From positions 124,001 to 188,000 of the forward strand of contig NZ_PVNH01000014.1 of the NCBI RefSeq assembly GCF_003001955.1: DNA of 64,000 bases. Direction: 5' to 3'. Every line of letters begins with the position of its first letter. Position 1 is the stretch's first letter. A program made the translations under genes and the position numbers. The stretch comes from Prauserella shujinwangii. Its GTDB lineage: Bacteria; Actinomycetota; Actinomycetes; Mycobacteriales; Pseudonocardiaceae. Under the pieces are notes generated by a model. That model worked only from the letters and a program-made list of their open reading frames with translations, was not told the DNA's origin and ran no database searches. Below are positions 1 to 8,688 of this stretch, piece after piece.

Positions 1-2
1 CG

Positions 3-332
3 CCGGTGTTCCCGTGCCTCGCCGAGGCCGCGGCCAGGCTCAAGCCCCAGGTGGAACGCGTGCTCGGCGCCGGAACAGACGAGCCGGGGCTGCACGTGGA
101 CCTCACGCTCAAACCCGCCGAACGCCCCCGGCGCACCGCACCCAGCCCTCCGCCGGGGCCGTGGTGCCCCGCCGCGGGCGGGCCCGCCCCCGCCGCGTAC
201 TCGACGGCCGAGCACCGGCTGCTCACCGAGCTCATCGCCGCGGGGCAGGGCTCCCGGCCCGCCGAGGTCCCCGGCTGGGGCGCGCTGCTGGTCGGACCGC
301 TGCTGCGCGGAACGGAGGTGACCCTGCGATGA
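3..332 (+). CDS. mceA: MceA-family protein, C-terminal end (partial)
   Basis: Only the last 109 codons are inside the window and the gene runs off the left edge. The visible part is the Pro/Arg-rich tail and the last helix (residues LLTELIAAG, then GALLVGPLLRGTEVTLR at the end) that close MceA subunits. Its TGA overlaps the ATG of the next gene as ATGA. Being first of six consecutive Mce subunits whose fifth is the lipoprotein (E position), it should be MceA, preceded outside the window by the YrbE permeases. Mce subunits assemble in the envelope as a lipid/sterol-binding tunnel for an ABC-type importer. The assignment rests on order plus the tail motif, because the MCE domain itself is not visible. 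Confidence 0.8.
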   Translation, partial: PVFPCLAEAAARLKPQVERVLGAGTDEPGLHVDLTLKPAERPRRTAPSPPPGPWCPAAGGPAPAAYSTAEHRLLTELIAAGQGSRPAEVPGWGALLVGPLLRGTEVTLR

Positions 333-1345
333 GGAACATCACCAAGCCGCTGGTCAAGGGGCTCGTGTTCGCGCTGGTGACGCTGGTCGCCACCGCCGTG
401 CTCGGCACCGCCATCGCCAACCGGGACGGCGGCGACGCCGTCGCCTACCGCGCCCGGTTCACCGACGTCACCTCCGTCAACCCGGGGGACGACATCCGCA
501 TGTCCGGTGTCCGCATCGGACAGGTCGAGCACGTCACGATCGTCGACCGCGGCATCGCCGAGGTGGAGTTCTCCGTCGAGCGCACCCGGAAACTGTCCAC
601 ATCGGTCACCGCGACGGTGAAGTACCGCAACCTCATCGGCCAGCGCTATATCGCCCTCGACCAGGGCGAGGACCCGTCGGGGACACTGCGGGCAGGCGCG
701 CTGATCCCGCTGGAGCGCACGAGTCCCGCTCTCGACCTCACGGCCGTGTTCAACGGGTTCAAGCCGCTGTTCCAGGCACTCTCGCCGGACGACGTGAACC
801 GTCTCGCCGCCGAGATTGTCCGGGTGCTGCAAGGGGAGGGCGGCACGGTCGACAGCCTGCTGCGGCACACGGCGTCGCTCACCTCGACCCTCGCCGACAA
901 GGACCGGGTGATCGAACGCGTCGTCGGCAACCTCAACGCCGTGCTCGACCGCGTCAACGCGCGCGGGGACCGGCTATCCGGCCTGCTGGCCACCACCCAG
1001 CGGCTCGTGTCGGGCCTGGCGCGGGAGGCGGGCCCGATCGGCGCGGCCGTCGAGGGTGTCGGCGAGCTCAGCGGCAGCACCGCGGACCTGCTCGCCGAGG
1101 GCAGGGCACCGCTGCGGGCCGACATCGCCGCGCTCGGCGCGCTGTCGAAGACGCTCGCCGACAACACCCCGGAGTTCGAGGGCGTGCTCGCCAACCTGCC
1201 GCGCAAGTACGAGTCGATCGGGCGCATCGCCTCCTACGGCTCGTGGCTCAACTTCTACCTCTGCTCGGTGACCTCCGACGCCGTGCCCGCCCCCGGCGGC
1301 GGCCCGGTCGGGGTGCCGGTGACCCAACCGAGGTGCACGCGATGA
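329..1345 (+). CDS. mceB: MceB-family lipid importer subunit
   Basis: This 338-aa protein begins with a basic stretch and one hydrophobic helix (about residues 10-28) acting as an uncleaved anchor. An MCE domain follows (about 38-115, with the typical 'F.DVTSVNPGDDIRMSGVRIGQVE' pattern), then a long helical region (about 150-300) that lines the hydrophobic tunnel in Mce hexamers, and a short tail with one Cys. The start is set by an ATGA overlap with mceA, so translation is coupled. Known role of the family: subunit of an envelope-spanning complex importing lipids, sterols or fatty acids, powered by YrbE permeases and an MceG ATPase encoded elsewhere. The substrate cannot be read from sequence. 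Confidence 0.9.
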   Translation: MRNITKPLVKGLVFALVTLVATAVLGTAIANRDGGDAVAYRARFTDVTSVNPGDDIRMSGVRIGQVEHVTIVDRGIAEVEFSVERTRKLSTSVTATVKYRNLIGQRYIALDQGEDPSGTLRAGALIPLERTSPALDLTAVFNGFKPLFQALSPDDVNRLAAEIVRVLQGEGGTVDSLLRHTASLTSTLADKDRVIERVVGNLNAVLDRVNARGDRLSGLLATTQRLVSGLAREAGPIGAAVEGVGELSGSTADLLAEGRAPLRADIAALGALSKTLADNTPEFEGVLANLPRKYESIGRIASYGSWLNFYLCSVTSDAVPAPGGGPVGVPVTQPRCTR

Positions 1346-2334
1346 TCACGCCGTTCCAGTCCCGCGATCCCGTCCGGCTCGGCTTCCTCGGCGCCGCCGC
1401 CGTGCTCGCCGTGGTGCTGCTGACGTTCTTCTGGGACCGCCTGCCCGGCACCGGGACCACCTACACGGCCGAGTTCACCGAGGCCGCCGGGCTGCGGTCG
1501 GGCGACGAGGTCCGGGTGGCGGGCGTGCAGGTCGGTGAGGTGCGCTCGGTCGACCTCGAAGGGGACCACGTGCGGGTCACCTTCGGCGTCGACGACGTGT
1601 GGATCGGCGACGAGACGGTCGCCGCGATCCGGATCAAGACACTGCTGGGCGCGAAGAACCTCGCCCTGGAACCGCGCGGGGACGCCGAGCAGGACCCGGA
1701 GCGGCCGATCCCGCGCGAGCGCACGGTGACGCCGTACGACGTCAACGAGGCGTTCGGCGACCTCGCCCGCACCGCGGGCGGGCTCGACACCGCACGGCTC
1801 GCGGAGAGCTTCCGCACCCTCTCCGAGACGTTGCGCGGCACGACCCCGGAGAACCTGCGCGGCGCGCTGGACGGCCTGGCCGCCCTGTCCCGCACGGTGT
1901 CCGAACGCGACGCCGACCTCGAGCGCCTGCTCGGCAACACCGGCGAGCTGAGCACCACGCTGGCCGAGCGCAGCGAGCAGGTACGCACACTGCTCTCCGA
2001 CGGCAACGTGCTGCTCGAGGAGTTCCGCGAACGCAGGGAAGCCGTGCACGCGCTGCTGACCGGGGCGCGGGACCTCTCCCGCCAGCTGTCCGGCGTGGTC
2101 GCCGACAACCAGCGCCGGCTCGGGCCCGCGCTGGCGCAGCTGGACCGGGTGACCGAGGTGCTGCGGCGCAACCAGGACGAGCTGGACCGCAGCCTGCGGC
2201 TGGCCGGGCCGTTCTACCGGCTGCTCGGCGACGCGGTCAGCAACGGGCCCTGGATCGACACCTACCTCTGCGGACTCGTCACCTCCGGCGAGGACGGGAG
2301 CTGCCGGCCACCGAAACCGGAAGGGGGACAGTGA
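1342..2334 (+). CDS. mceC: MceC-family lipid importer subunit
   Basis: This 330-aa protein has an N-terminal membrane anchor (about residues 11-27), an MCE domain (about 38-115: 'FTEAAGLRSGDEVRVAGVQVGEV', then the 'IKTLLGAKNLALEPRG' strand) and an extended heptad-rich helical region up to residue about 300. It ends with a Cys-containing tail ('CGLVTSGEDGSC'). Start and stop overlap both neighbours by 4 and 1 nt, so it belongs to one polycistronic, translationally coupled unit. It sits third of six, which gives the C position. The role is as for the other Mce subunits: part of the mixed hexamer that forms the lipid conduit. Confidence 0.9.
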   Translation: MITPFQSRDPVRLGFLGAAAVLAVVLLTFFWDRLPGTGTTYTAEFTEAAGLRSGDEVRVAGVQVGEVRSVDLEGDHVRVTFGVDDVWIGDETVAAIRIKTLLGAKNLALEPRGDAEQDPERPIPRERTVTPYDVNEAFGDLARTAGGLDTARLAESFRTLSETLRGTTPENLRGALDGLAALSRTVSERDADLERLLGNTGELSTTLAERSEQVRTLLSDGNVLLEEFRERREAVHALLTGARDLSRQLSGVVADNQRRLGPALAQLDRVTEVLRRNQDELDRSLRLAGPFYRLLGDAVSNGPWIDTYLCGLVTSGEDGSCRPPKPEGGQ

Positions 2335-3347
2335 TGACCCGCCGACCACGGCCCCGGGCGCGCCGCCTGCGCCGCCTGCTCGCGCTCGCCGTCGCCGCGG
2401 TGCTCGCCGCCTCGGCCACGCTCGTGGTGCTCGACCCGCGGCGCGACCAGCGGTTCACCGCGTTCTTCACCGCTGCCGTGGGCATCTACCCGGGATCGGA
2501 CGTGCGCGTGCTCGGCGTGCCCGTCGGCACCGTGGACGCGGTGGAGCCGAGCGGGCGGGACGTCCGGGTGGTGCTGTCCGTGGACCCGGATGTGGCCGTG
2601 CCCGCCGGGGCACGGGCACTTGTCGTGACGCCGAGCCTGGTCAGCGACCGCTACGTCCAGCTCTCGCCCGTCCACACCGGAGGTCCCACGCTGCCGGACG
2701 GTGCCGTGCTGGGCACCGACCGCACGGCCGTGCCGGTGGAGATCGACGAGGTGTTCGGCAGTCTCGACCGGCTCACCACGGCGCTCGGCCCCGACGGCGC
2801 CAACGGCGGTGGCGCGCTCGGCGACCTGCTCGCCACCGGCGCCGAGTACCTGGACGGCAACGGTGAGCAGGCCGGGCGGATGGTCCGCGAGCTGGGCAAG
2901 GCGGCCAGGACGCTGAACGGGACACAGGACGACTTCTTCGCCACCGTCGACGGGCTGCAGCGGTTCACCACGATGCTCGCCGAGAGCGACGCCCAGGTGG
3001 CCAGGTTCGAGCGCCTGCTCGCCACCGTCTCGGGCTACCTGGCCGACGACCGTGACGAGTTCGGTGCCGCGCTGCACGAGCTGGCCGGCGCGCTCGACAC
3101 GGTGGCGGAGTTCGTCCGCGGCAACCGGGCACGCCTTCGCTCCAATGTGGACAAACTGGCGAGCGTCACCGGCACGCTGGTGCGGCAGCGCGACTCGCTG
3201 GCGATGGCGCTCGACGAGGCGCCGGGCGCGCTGCGCCGGGTGCTCGCAGCCTACGACGAGCGCACCGGCACGCTGGACTCCCGCGTCAACCTCAACGAGT
3301 TCAGCATGGGCTCGGTGCTGCCGCTGCCGACGACGGGGGGCAACTGA
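2334..3347 (+). CDS. mceD: MceD-family lipid importer subunit
   Basis: This 337-aa protein has a strongly basic N-terminus (MTRRPRPRARRLRR), one hydrophobic helix (about 17-32), an MCE domain (about 42-120: 'FTAAVGIYPGSDVRVLGVPVGTVDAV', 'VTPSLVSDRYVQLSP') and a long helical part. The start ATG shares its A with the TGA of mceC (TGATG). The C-terminus lacks the Cys-rich tail of MceB/C and ends 'LPLPTTGGN'. Position four and the missing lipobox distinguish it from MceE. Function: one of six subunits of the envelope lipid-transfer tunnel. Confidence 0.9.
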   Translation: MTRRPRPRARRLRRLLALAVAAVLAASATLVVLDPRRDQRFTAFFTAAVGIYPGSDVRVLGVPVGTVDAVEPSGRDVRVVLSVDPDVAVPAGARALVVTPSLVSDRYVQLSPVHTGGPTLPDGAVLGTDRTAVPVEIDEVFGSLDRLTTALGPDGANGGGALGDLLATGAEYLDGNGEQAGRMVRELGKAARTLNGTQDDFFATVDGLQRFTTMLAESDAQVARFERLLATVSGYLADDRDEFGAALHELAGALDTVAEFVRGNRARLRSNVDKLASVTGTLVRQRDSLAMALDEAPGALRRVLAAYDERTGTLDSRVNLNEFSMGSVLPLPTTGGN

Positions 3348-4348
3348 TGGCGCGACGGGGAATCCGGGCCACGGTGCTCGCGGCGGTGCTCACGCTCGTC
3401 GCCGGATGCTCCGCGCTGCCGGGGCTCTACGGCACCCCGCTGCCGGGCGGGCCGGACCTCGGCGACCGGCCGTTCCGGGTGACGGCGAGCTTCACCGACG
3501 TGCTCGACCTCGTGCCGCAGTCGTCGGTGAAGGTCGCCGACGTCCCGGTCGGGCAGGTGGAACGCATCGAGCTGGCACCGGACGGCCGGACCGCCGAAGT
3601 GACCCTCGTGGTGCGCGGGTCGGTCGAGCTGCCCGCCAACGCGGTCGCGCGGCTGCGGCAGTCCAGCGTGCTGGGGGAGAAGTTCGTCGAGCTGGGCCCA
3701 CCGGAGACCGCCGAACCCCGGGGCAGGCTGGCCGACGGGGCCCGCATCCCGGTCGCCCGCACCGACCGCAGCACCGAGGTCGAGGAGGTGCTCGGGGCGC
3801 TGTCGCTGGTCCTCAACGGCGGCGGAATCGGCCAGCTGCAGCAGATCACCCGGGAGCTGAACGCCGCGCTCGGCGGCAGGGAGACCGAGATCAAGAACCT
3901 GCTGTCCGGCCTGGACACCTTCCTCGGCGGGCTGGACCGGCGCCGGGACGAGATCTCCCGCGCGCTCGACTCCGTCGCCGAGCTCAGCGGCACGCTCGCG
4001 GCCCGCAAGGACGACATCGCGGGCGCCATCGACGACCTGGCGCCCGGCGTCGAGGCGCTGGCAGGCCAGCGGCGGCAGCTGGTGCGGATGCTGACGGCAC
4101 TCGACTCCCTCGCCGCCGTCGCCGTGGACACCGTGCGGCGCGGCAAGGACGACCTCGTCGCCGATCTGCGGGCGCTGGAGCCGATCCTGCGGCGGCTCGA
4201 CGAGGCCGGGGCACGGCTGCCCGAAGCCATGGAGATCCTGCTGACCTTCCCGTTCCCCGACGCCGCGCTCGACGCCGTGCGGGGCGACTACCTGAACCTG
4301 TACCTCGACTACGACGCGCGGACGGCGCCGGACGGCGGTGCGGGCTGA
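3347..4348 (+). CDS. mceE: MceE-family lipoprotein (LprK-like)
   Basis: This 333-aa protein has a signal sequence ending in a lipobox, LVAGC with Cys about residue 21, the hallmark of the E-position subunit (LprK-like). After lipidation it would be anchored in the outer leaflet of the plasma membrane. An MCE domain follows (about 40-120: 'FTDVLDLVPQSSVKVADVPVGQVE', 'LRQSSVLGEKFVELGPP') and then a helical tail. The start uses a TGATG junction with mceD. As the only lipidated subunit it fixes the letter assignment of the whole operon. Confidence 0.93.
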   Translation: MARRGIRATVLAAVLTLVAGCSALPGLYGTPLPGGPDLGDRPFRVTASFTDVLDLVPQSSVKVADVPVGQVERIELAPDGRTAEVTLVVRGSVELPANAVARLRQSSVLGEKFVELGPPETAEPRGRLADGARIPVARTDRSTEVEEVLGALSLVLNGGGIGQLQQITRELNAALGGRETEIKNLLSGLDTFLGGLDRRRDEISRALDSVAELSGTLAARKDDIAGAIDDLAPGVEALAGQRRQLVRMLTALDSLAAVAVDTVRRGKDDLVADLRALEPILRRLDEAGARLPEAMEILLTFPFPDAALDAVRGDYLNLYLDYDARTAPDGGAG

Positions 4349-5415
4349 TGCTGACCCGCAAGGTACGGCTGCAGGTGATCGCGTTCGTGCTCGTGGCGCT
4401 CGCCGGGATCAGCTACGTGAGCGCCACCTACGTCGGGCTCGACCGGCTGGTCGGCGGCTCCGGGTACGTGGTCAGGGCGCGCCTGGCCGAATCGGGCGGC
4501 ATCTTCGGCAACGCCGAGGTGACCTACCGGGGGGTGGCCATCGGGCGGGTCGGGCAGCTGCGCCTGGCCGGCGAGGGGGTGGAGGCCGACCTGCGCATCG
4601 ACGACGACGCGCCGCCGGTGCCCGCCGACGTGCTGGCCGTGGTGGCCCACCGCTCGGCGGTCGGTGAGCAGTACGTCGACCTCCGCCCCCGGTCGGACGG
4701 CGCGCCGTACCTGGCCGACGGCTCGGTGATCGAGGCCGAGGACACCGAGACCCCGCTGCGCAGCGAGGAACTGGTGCGCAACCTGGACCGGCTGGTCGCC
4801 TCGGTGCCGAGGGACGACCTGCGCACGGTGGTCGACGAGCTCTACCTCGCCACCCGGGACACCGGGCCGAGCCTGCAGGCCCTGCTGGACGCGACGGCCG
4901 GCTTCACCGGGGCCGCCGGCGAGCACCTGCCACAGACCGTACGGCTGATCACCGACGCGGGCACCGTGCTGGAGACCCAGGTCTCGGCCGCCGAGGCACT
5001 GCGGGACTTCGGGCGGAACGCCAGGCTCGTCGCCCGGCGGCTGCGGAACTCCGACGGGGACCTGCGCGGGGTGCTCTCGGCGGGGCCCGCGGCCGCCGTG
5101 CAGGTCGGCGAGCTGCTGCGGGAGAGCGGGCCGGGCCTGACCACCCTGCTCGGCAACCTGCTGACGACGGCGGAGGTGATCCGCACCCGGCACGACGGGC
5201 TGGAGCAGCTGCTCGTGCTCACGCCGAGGGCGGTCGCGGCCGGCCGGACCGTCCTCGGCGGACAGTCCGCGGGCTTCGGGCTGGCGAGCACGTTCTTCGA
5301 CCCGCTGCCGTGCACCACGGGCTACGAGGGCACCCGGTACCGCGACGGCCTCGACACCGCACCCGCCCCGCTCAACACCGACGCCCACTGCGTCCGCCGA
5401 CCGGCTCGTGAGTGA
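4348..5415 (+). CDS. mceF: MceF-family lipid importer subunit
   Basis: This 355-aa protein has an N-terminal anchor helix (about 8-26), an MCE domain (about 38-115: 'GGIFGNAEVTYRGVAIGRVGQL', 'VAHRSAVGEQYVDLRP') and a helical region to about residue 300. The C-terminus has two Cys ('PCTTGYEG', 'DAHCVRR'). The start overlaps the mceE stop by one base. It is the last gene of the operon, and its final codons Arg-Glu-stop are made by the left arm of a long palindrome (see 5403-5692). No mce-associated (mas/mam) genes follow; a convergent PucR gene does. Confidence 0.92.
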   Translation: MLTRKVRLQVIAFVLVALAGISYVSATYVGLDRLVGGSGYVVRARLAESGGIFGNAEVTYRGVAIGRVGQLRLAGEGVEADLRIDDDAPPVPADVLAVVAHRSAVGEQYVDLRPRSDGAPYLADGSVIEAEDTETPLRSEELVRNLDRLVASVPRDDLRTVVDELYLATRDTGPSLQALLDATAGFTGAAGEHLPQTVRLITDAGTVLETQVSAAEALRDFGRNARLVARRLRNSDGDLRGVLSAGPAAAVQVGELLRESGPGLTTLLGNLLTTAEVIRTRHDGLEQLLVLTPRAVAAGRTVLGGQSAGFGLASTFFDPLPCTTGYEGTRYRDGLDTAPAPLNTDAHCVRRPARE

Positions 5416-5692
5416 GGAACGTCGTTCGAACGCCCGCCCGTCGCCCGACCACCACCCCTGGCGGAGGCGCTGCGCGCCGCTGTGCCCGCCCGTCGCCCGA
5501 CCACCACCCCTGGCGGAGGCGCTGCGCGCCGCTGTGCCCGCCCGTCGCCCGGCCACCACCCCTGGTGGAGGCGCTGCGCGCCGCTGTGCCCGCCCGTCGC
5601 CCGGCCACCACCCCTGGTGGAGGCGCTGCGCGCCGCCGCCTTTCATGCACGAGTCAGCAGGCGTTCGGCAGGGCGTTCCTCACTCACGAGCC
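5403..5692. terminator. Interrupted palindrome between mceF and pucR (element E1)
   Basis: GGCTCGTGAGTGAGGAACG (5403-5421) is exactly complementary to CGTTCCTCACTCACGAGCC (5674-5692). Both convergent genes end inside the arms: mceF as ...CGT GAG TGA and pucR the same way on the other strand, so each protein ends Arg-Glu. The same arms occur at 14303, 29382, 33448 and 45714 with loops of 2 to 23 nt. Here the loop is about 252 nt because it contains a 52-bp tandem array. The likely role is a bidirectional terminator, though with a long loop its folding efficiency is uncertain. Confidence 0.7.
5432..5636. repeat. 52-bp tandem repeat, about 3.9 copies
   Basis: A 52-bp unit with core CCACCACCCCTGG and GGCGCTGCGCGCCGC repeats without spacers; equivalent bases fall at 5441, 5493, 5545 and 5597. 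Copies 1-2 share one variant (CGACCACC / TGGCGGA) and copies 3-4 another (CGGCCACC / TGGTGGA), suggesting duplication of a two-unit block or stepwise change. The period is not a multiple of three, so the open frames through it have a shifting frame and are not credible proteins. The unit has an internal palindromic GCGCTGCGCGC-like segment. No unique spacers, hence not CRISPR. Confidence 0.92.
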
Positions 5693-6930
5693 AGCAGGCG
5701 CTCGGCACGCAGGGCCAGCTCGAGTTCCAGGCGGGCGGCCGGGTCGCCGAGCCGGTCGCCGAGCAGCTCGGTGACCTGCCGCATGCGGTAGCGCACGGTC
5801 TGCGGATGGATCCCGAGCCGCCCAGCCACCGCGGGCGCGTTGCCCCGGCTCTCCAGCCACGCCAGCGCGGTCTCCACGGTGCGCGCCCTGCGGTTCGGCG
5901 TCAGCGGCGCCAGCGGGGCGAGCACCCGCCTGCGCAGCTCCTCGACCAGGAACTCGTCGGCGAGCAGGCAGAGCGTGGTGAGGTGGTCCCGGCACCAGAC
6001 GACCGGCTCGGCACCGAGGGCGCCGCGCTCCGCCAGCCGCAGGCCCCGCCGGGCCCAGCGCAGCGACACCGGCGCCTCCGCCAGCGGCACGGTGGGGCCG
6101 ACGCACGCCCTGCGGCCCGCGAGCAGCCTGCCGAGCCGTTCTCCGGCCCGCTCCGGGTGGGCGACGACCAGGCACGGCTGCCCACTGTCCACATCGGCCA
6201 GGATGTCGTCGCCGAGTTCGGCGGCGGACAGCTCGGGGGCCTCGTCGTCCGGCGCGACCGCCACCACCGCCACCTCTTCGGGCAGCGGCCAGTGCCCGAG
6301 CGTCGACAGTCGCGCGATCTCCTTGCCCGCCGGGGGCGGGTCGGCGACGATCTGCTGCGCCAGCCTGCGCCGGTGCCGCGCGCGGACGCCGTCGCATTCG
6401 GCCTGCGCGGCGGTGTACCCCTCGATCGACAGCGCGGACAGTTGCTCGACGTAGGCGAAGATGGCCTCGGCCGCGATCGCGAACAGCTCGGTCGGCAGCC
6501 GCTCCCGCTGACCCCACACCGCGATGTGCCGCCACGCGACCCGGCCGCCCACGCGGTACGCCGCCTGCAGCGCGTCGAGATTGCGGCCGTTGCGGAACTC
6601 CACCCTGCCGAGCCTGCGGAACACCTCCTGCCACGCCGGGTCCGGCTCGGCACCCGCCCGGATGGCGTCCTTGCCGCGCAGCACGGCCTGCCGCGTGGCG
6701 GACACGAGGTCCTCGAGGGTCCCGGCGCCGAGCGGACCGGAGTACGCGGGCACCGCGTGGCGCACCTCCCGCACGATCTCCCGGGTCAGCCCTTCCACGA
6801 GCGGGCCGAACCGCTCGCTCAGGTCACGGGGCAGCGAGGCCCACAGCGACGTGGCCTGCTCGGTGGCTCGCCGGACGGGATCGCTCCGGCTCGCCTCGGC
6901 CGGCGTGCCGGGCGTGGTCATGCCGGTCAA
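5680..6930 (-). CDS. PucR/CdaR-type transcriptional regulator
   Basis: This 416-aa regulator has an N-terminal helical sensor-like region (about 30-180, RsbRD-like), a middle GGDEF-like segment (about 190-320) and a C-terminal PucR-type helix-turn-helix (about 360-412). The HTH carries the family pattern TALAWLESRGN..AVAGRLGIHPQTVRYRMRQV. Such proteins usually control catabolic or metabolite-responsive genes; the ligand is unknown. It converges on the mce operon, so co-regulation is possible but not shown. Its last two codons and stop lie in the right arm of palindrome E1. The 204-bp upstream gap (6931-7134) is less GC-rich and should hold divergent promoters for this gene and the lipoprotein at 7135. 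Confidence 0.85.
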   Translation of the reverse strand: MTGMTTPGTPAEASRSDPVRRATEQATSLWASLPRDLSERFGPLVEGLTREIVREVRHAVPAYSGPLGAGTLEDLVSATRQAVLRGKDAIRAGAEPDPAWQEVFRRLGRVEFRNGRNLDALQAAYRVGGRVAWRHIAVWGQRERLPTELFAIAAEAIFAYVEQLSALSIEGYTAAQAECDGVRARHRRRLAQQIVADPPPAGKEIARLSTLGHWPLPEEVAVVAVAPDDEAPELSAAELGDDILADVDSGQPCLVVAHPERAGERLGRLLAGRRACVGPTVPLAEAPVSLRWARRGLRLAERGALGAEPVVWCRDHLTTLCLLADEFLVEELRRRVLAPLAPLTPNRRARTVETALAWLESRGNAPAVAGRLGIHPQTVRYRMRQVTELLGDRLGDPAARLELELALRAERLLARE

Positions 6931-7134
6931 CGTAGTTTTGCGTCACCGGCGCTGTCAAAACACGGCCACGATTTCCCGGTAGACGTCAGCGAAATTCGTC
7001 AGAGCGGCCCGCGTTCGTTGTCCGCGTCTGACAAATAATGACCGGAATCCGGAAATACTCGCGTCCGCCGTTGTCGCCCGCGCGGGTGGCTGTGTACGTT
7101 TTCCGGGCCGTCGAACGAAATTGAAGGGACTGCC

Positions 7135-7692
7135 ATGATCCGCCGATTCCTCGCCGGTGCGCTCTCCGTCGCCACGGTCGTCGCGGCCGCCGGCCTGACC
7201 GCGTGCGGCTCCGGCGAGCAGGAGGGGCCGGAGAACCCGGCCGCCGTCGCCTGGGCCGAGGAGTTCTGCCGGACCGTGCGCGGGGGCGGTGACCTGCTGT
7301 CCCGGCTGCCGAAGGTGGACACGGCCGAACCGGACGCGGGCCGGACGGCGCTCGTCGACTACCTCGGCCGCATCTCGACGGCGCTGACCGAGGTCGAGAC
7401 CATGCTGCGGCGCGAGGGGGCGCCACCGGTGGACAGCGGCGACGCCGCGCTGCGGCGCGCCGTGGACAACGTGACGGGCACGAGGAGCGCGGTCGAGGAG
7501 GCACGGTCCACGCTCGCCGGGGCGGAGATCACGGACGCGCGGTCGTACGAGCGCGCGATCACCTCGGCCAGGTCGGTGTTCGACGAGGTGAACCTCGTGG
7601 AGGGCCCGGAGCGGGAGCTGCGCGCGAATCCGGAACTGGACGCGGCATTCGACGACGCGCGGGCCTGCCGGCAGCTGGGAGCGCCCGCCTGA
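7135..7692 (+). CDS. Putative lipoprotein of unknown function
   Basis: This 185-aa protein has a signal peptide (MIRRFLAGALSVATVVAAA) ending in the lipobox LTAC (Cys about 23). The mature part is acidic and predicted helical, with two further Cys (in EFCRT and RACRQ) near its ends that could form a disulfide. I recognise no family. A start preceded by GAAGGGAC fits a ribosome-binding site. It lies 32 nt upstream of a secreted lipase on the same strand, so the two may be co-expressed and both act at the cell surface. Confidence 0.75.
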   Translation: MIRRFLAGALSVATVVAAAGLTACGSGEQEGPENPAAVAWAEEFCRTVRGGGDLLSRLPKVDTAEPDAGRTALVDYLGRISTALTEVETMLRREGAPPVDSGDAALRRAVDNVTGTRSAVEEARSTLAGAEITDARSYERAITSARSVFDEVNLVEGPERELRANPELDAAFDDARACRQLGAPA

Positions 7693-7724
7693 ATCATTCC
7701 GGAACACATTTCCTGGAGGCGTCC

Positions 7725-8687
7725 ATGAAAACCACCCGACGACGTGTGGTGTGCCGGTCGGCCGTTCTCGCGGTCGCGTTCTCCGCGGTTCTCGCGACCG
7801 CCCCGGCCGCTCCGGCGGCGGCTGCCGGGGAGGGTTCGCGCGGTCCCGAACTGCACAGTTTCGCCGCGGCGTTCCTCTATTCGCAGGCACATCCGGACGC
7901 GGTGCCGCCCGGCGCCAACGACTGGTCGTGCACGCCGTCGGCCGACCGGCCCCGCCCGGTGGTGCTCGTGCACGGCACGTGGGAGAACCGGTACAACAAC
8001 TTCGCTCGGCTGTCGCCCGCGCTGCGCCGCGCCGGGTTCTGCGTCTTCGCGCTGAACTACGGCGACGACGGCAGCGCGGCGGTGAACCTGGCGCCCGGCA
8101 TCAAGGGCTACGGCGACATCCGCGCCTCGGCCGGGGAGCTCGCGACCTTCGTCGACCGGGTGCGCGCGGCCACCGGCTCGTCCGAAGTAGACATCGTCGG
8201 GCACTCGCAGGGCGGGCTGATGCCACGCTGGTATCTGCGCTTCGGTGGCGGGGCGGAGGCGGTGCGCACGCTCGTCACGCTCGGCGCGACCCACCACGGC
8301 ACCACGCTCAGCGGGCTGGGCACGCTGGTGGACCGGCTGGGCCTGCTGCCGCACACGCCTGCCGTGCTGGGCGAGGCGGCGCGGCAGCAGTACGCCGGCT
8401 CCGAGTTCCTGCGCACGCTGAACCAGGGCGGGGACACCGTGGCGGGGGTCGACTACGTCGTGATCGCGACCAGGTACGACCAGGTGACCACGCCGTACGA
8501 GTCGACGTTCCTCACCGCGGGCCCCGGGGCCACCGTGCGGAACGTGACCATCCAGGACCACTGCGCGATCGACTTCTCCGACCACCTGTCGATGAGCTAC
8601 TCCACGGCGGCCATCGCGCTCGTGCTGCGCGGGCTCGGCGTCACCGGGCCGCTGCGCGAGTGCGCCCCGGCGCTGCCGGTGGTGTGA
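7725..8687 (+). CDS. Secreted triacylglycerol lipase (alpha/beta hydrolase)
   Basis: This 320-aa protein has a Sec-type signal peptide (basic MKTTRRR, hydrophobic core, cleavage likely after an Ala-rich segment near residue 34). The hydrolase core shows the oxyanion strand 'PVVLVHGTW' (about 79-86) and the nucleophile elbow GHSQG with Ser161. Acid and base are probably in 'VIATRYDQVTTP' (Asp) and 'DHCAIDFSDHLSM' (His). Cys pairs (C69, C106, C273, C314 approximately) suggest disulfides. It resembles class-2/Streptomyces-type lipases that release fatty acids from esters outside the cell. SD 'CTGGAGG' precedes the ATG. With a nearby mce lipid importer, extracellular lipid use is a reasonable inference. 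Confidence 0.88.
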   Translation: MKTTRRRVVCRSAVLAVAFSAVLATAPAAPAAAAGEGSRGPELHSFAAAFLYSQAHPDAVPPGANDWSCTPSADRPRPVVLVHGTWENRYNNFARLSPALRRAGFCVFALNYGDDGSAAVNLAPGIKGYGDIRASAGELATFVDRVRAATGSSEVDIVGHSQGGLMPRWYLRFGGGAEAVRTLVTLGATHHGTTLSGLGTLVDRLGLLPHTPAVLGEAARQQYAGSEFLRTLNQGGDTVAGVDYVVIATRYDQVTTPYESTFLTAGPGATVRNVTIQDHCAIDFSDHLSMSYSTAAIALVLRGLGVTGPLRECAPALPVV

Positions 8688-8688
8688 G

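Noticed and set aside
5432-5636. Possible CRISPR array
   Set aside because: The 52-bp units abut with no unique spacers and no cas genes are in the window; it is a simple tandem repeat.
5412-5774. Several open frames through the 52-bp array (Pro/Arg/His-rich)
   Set aside because: The period is not a multiple of three, every frame is open because of GC content, and none has a ribosome-binding site or a non-repeat domain.
7018-7034. TTGTC-N7-GACAA inverted repeat between pucR and the lipoprotein gene as an operator
   Set aside because: Short arms and a long centre; chance occurrence cannot be excluded and nothing repeats it.
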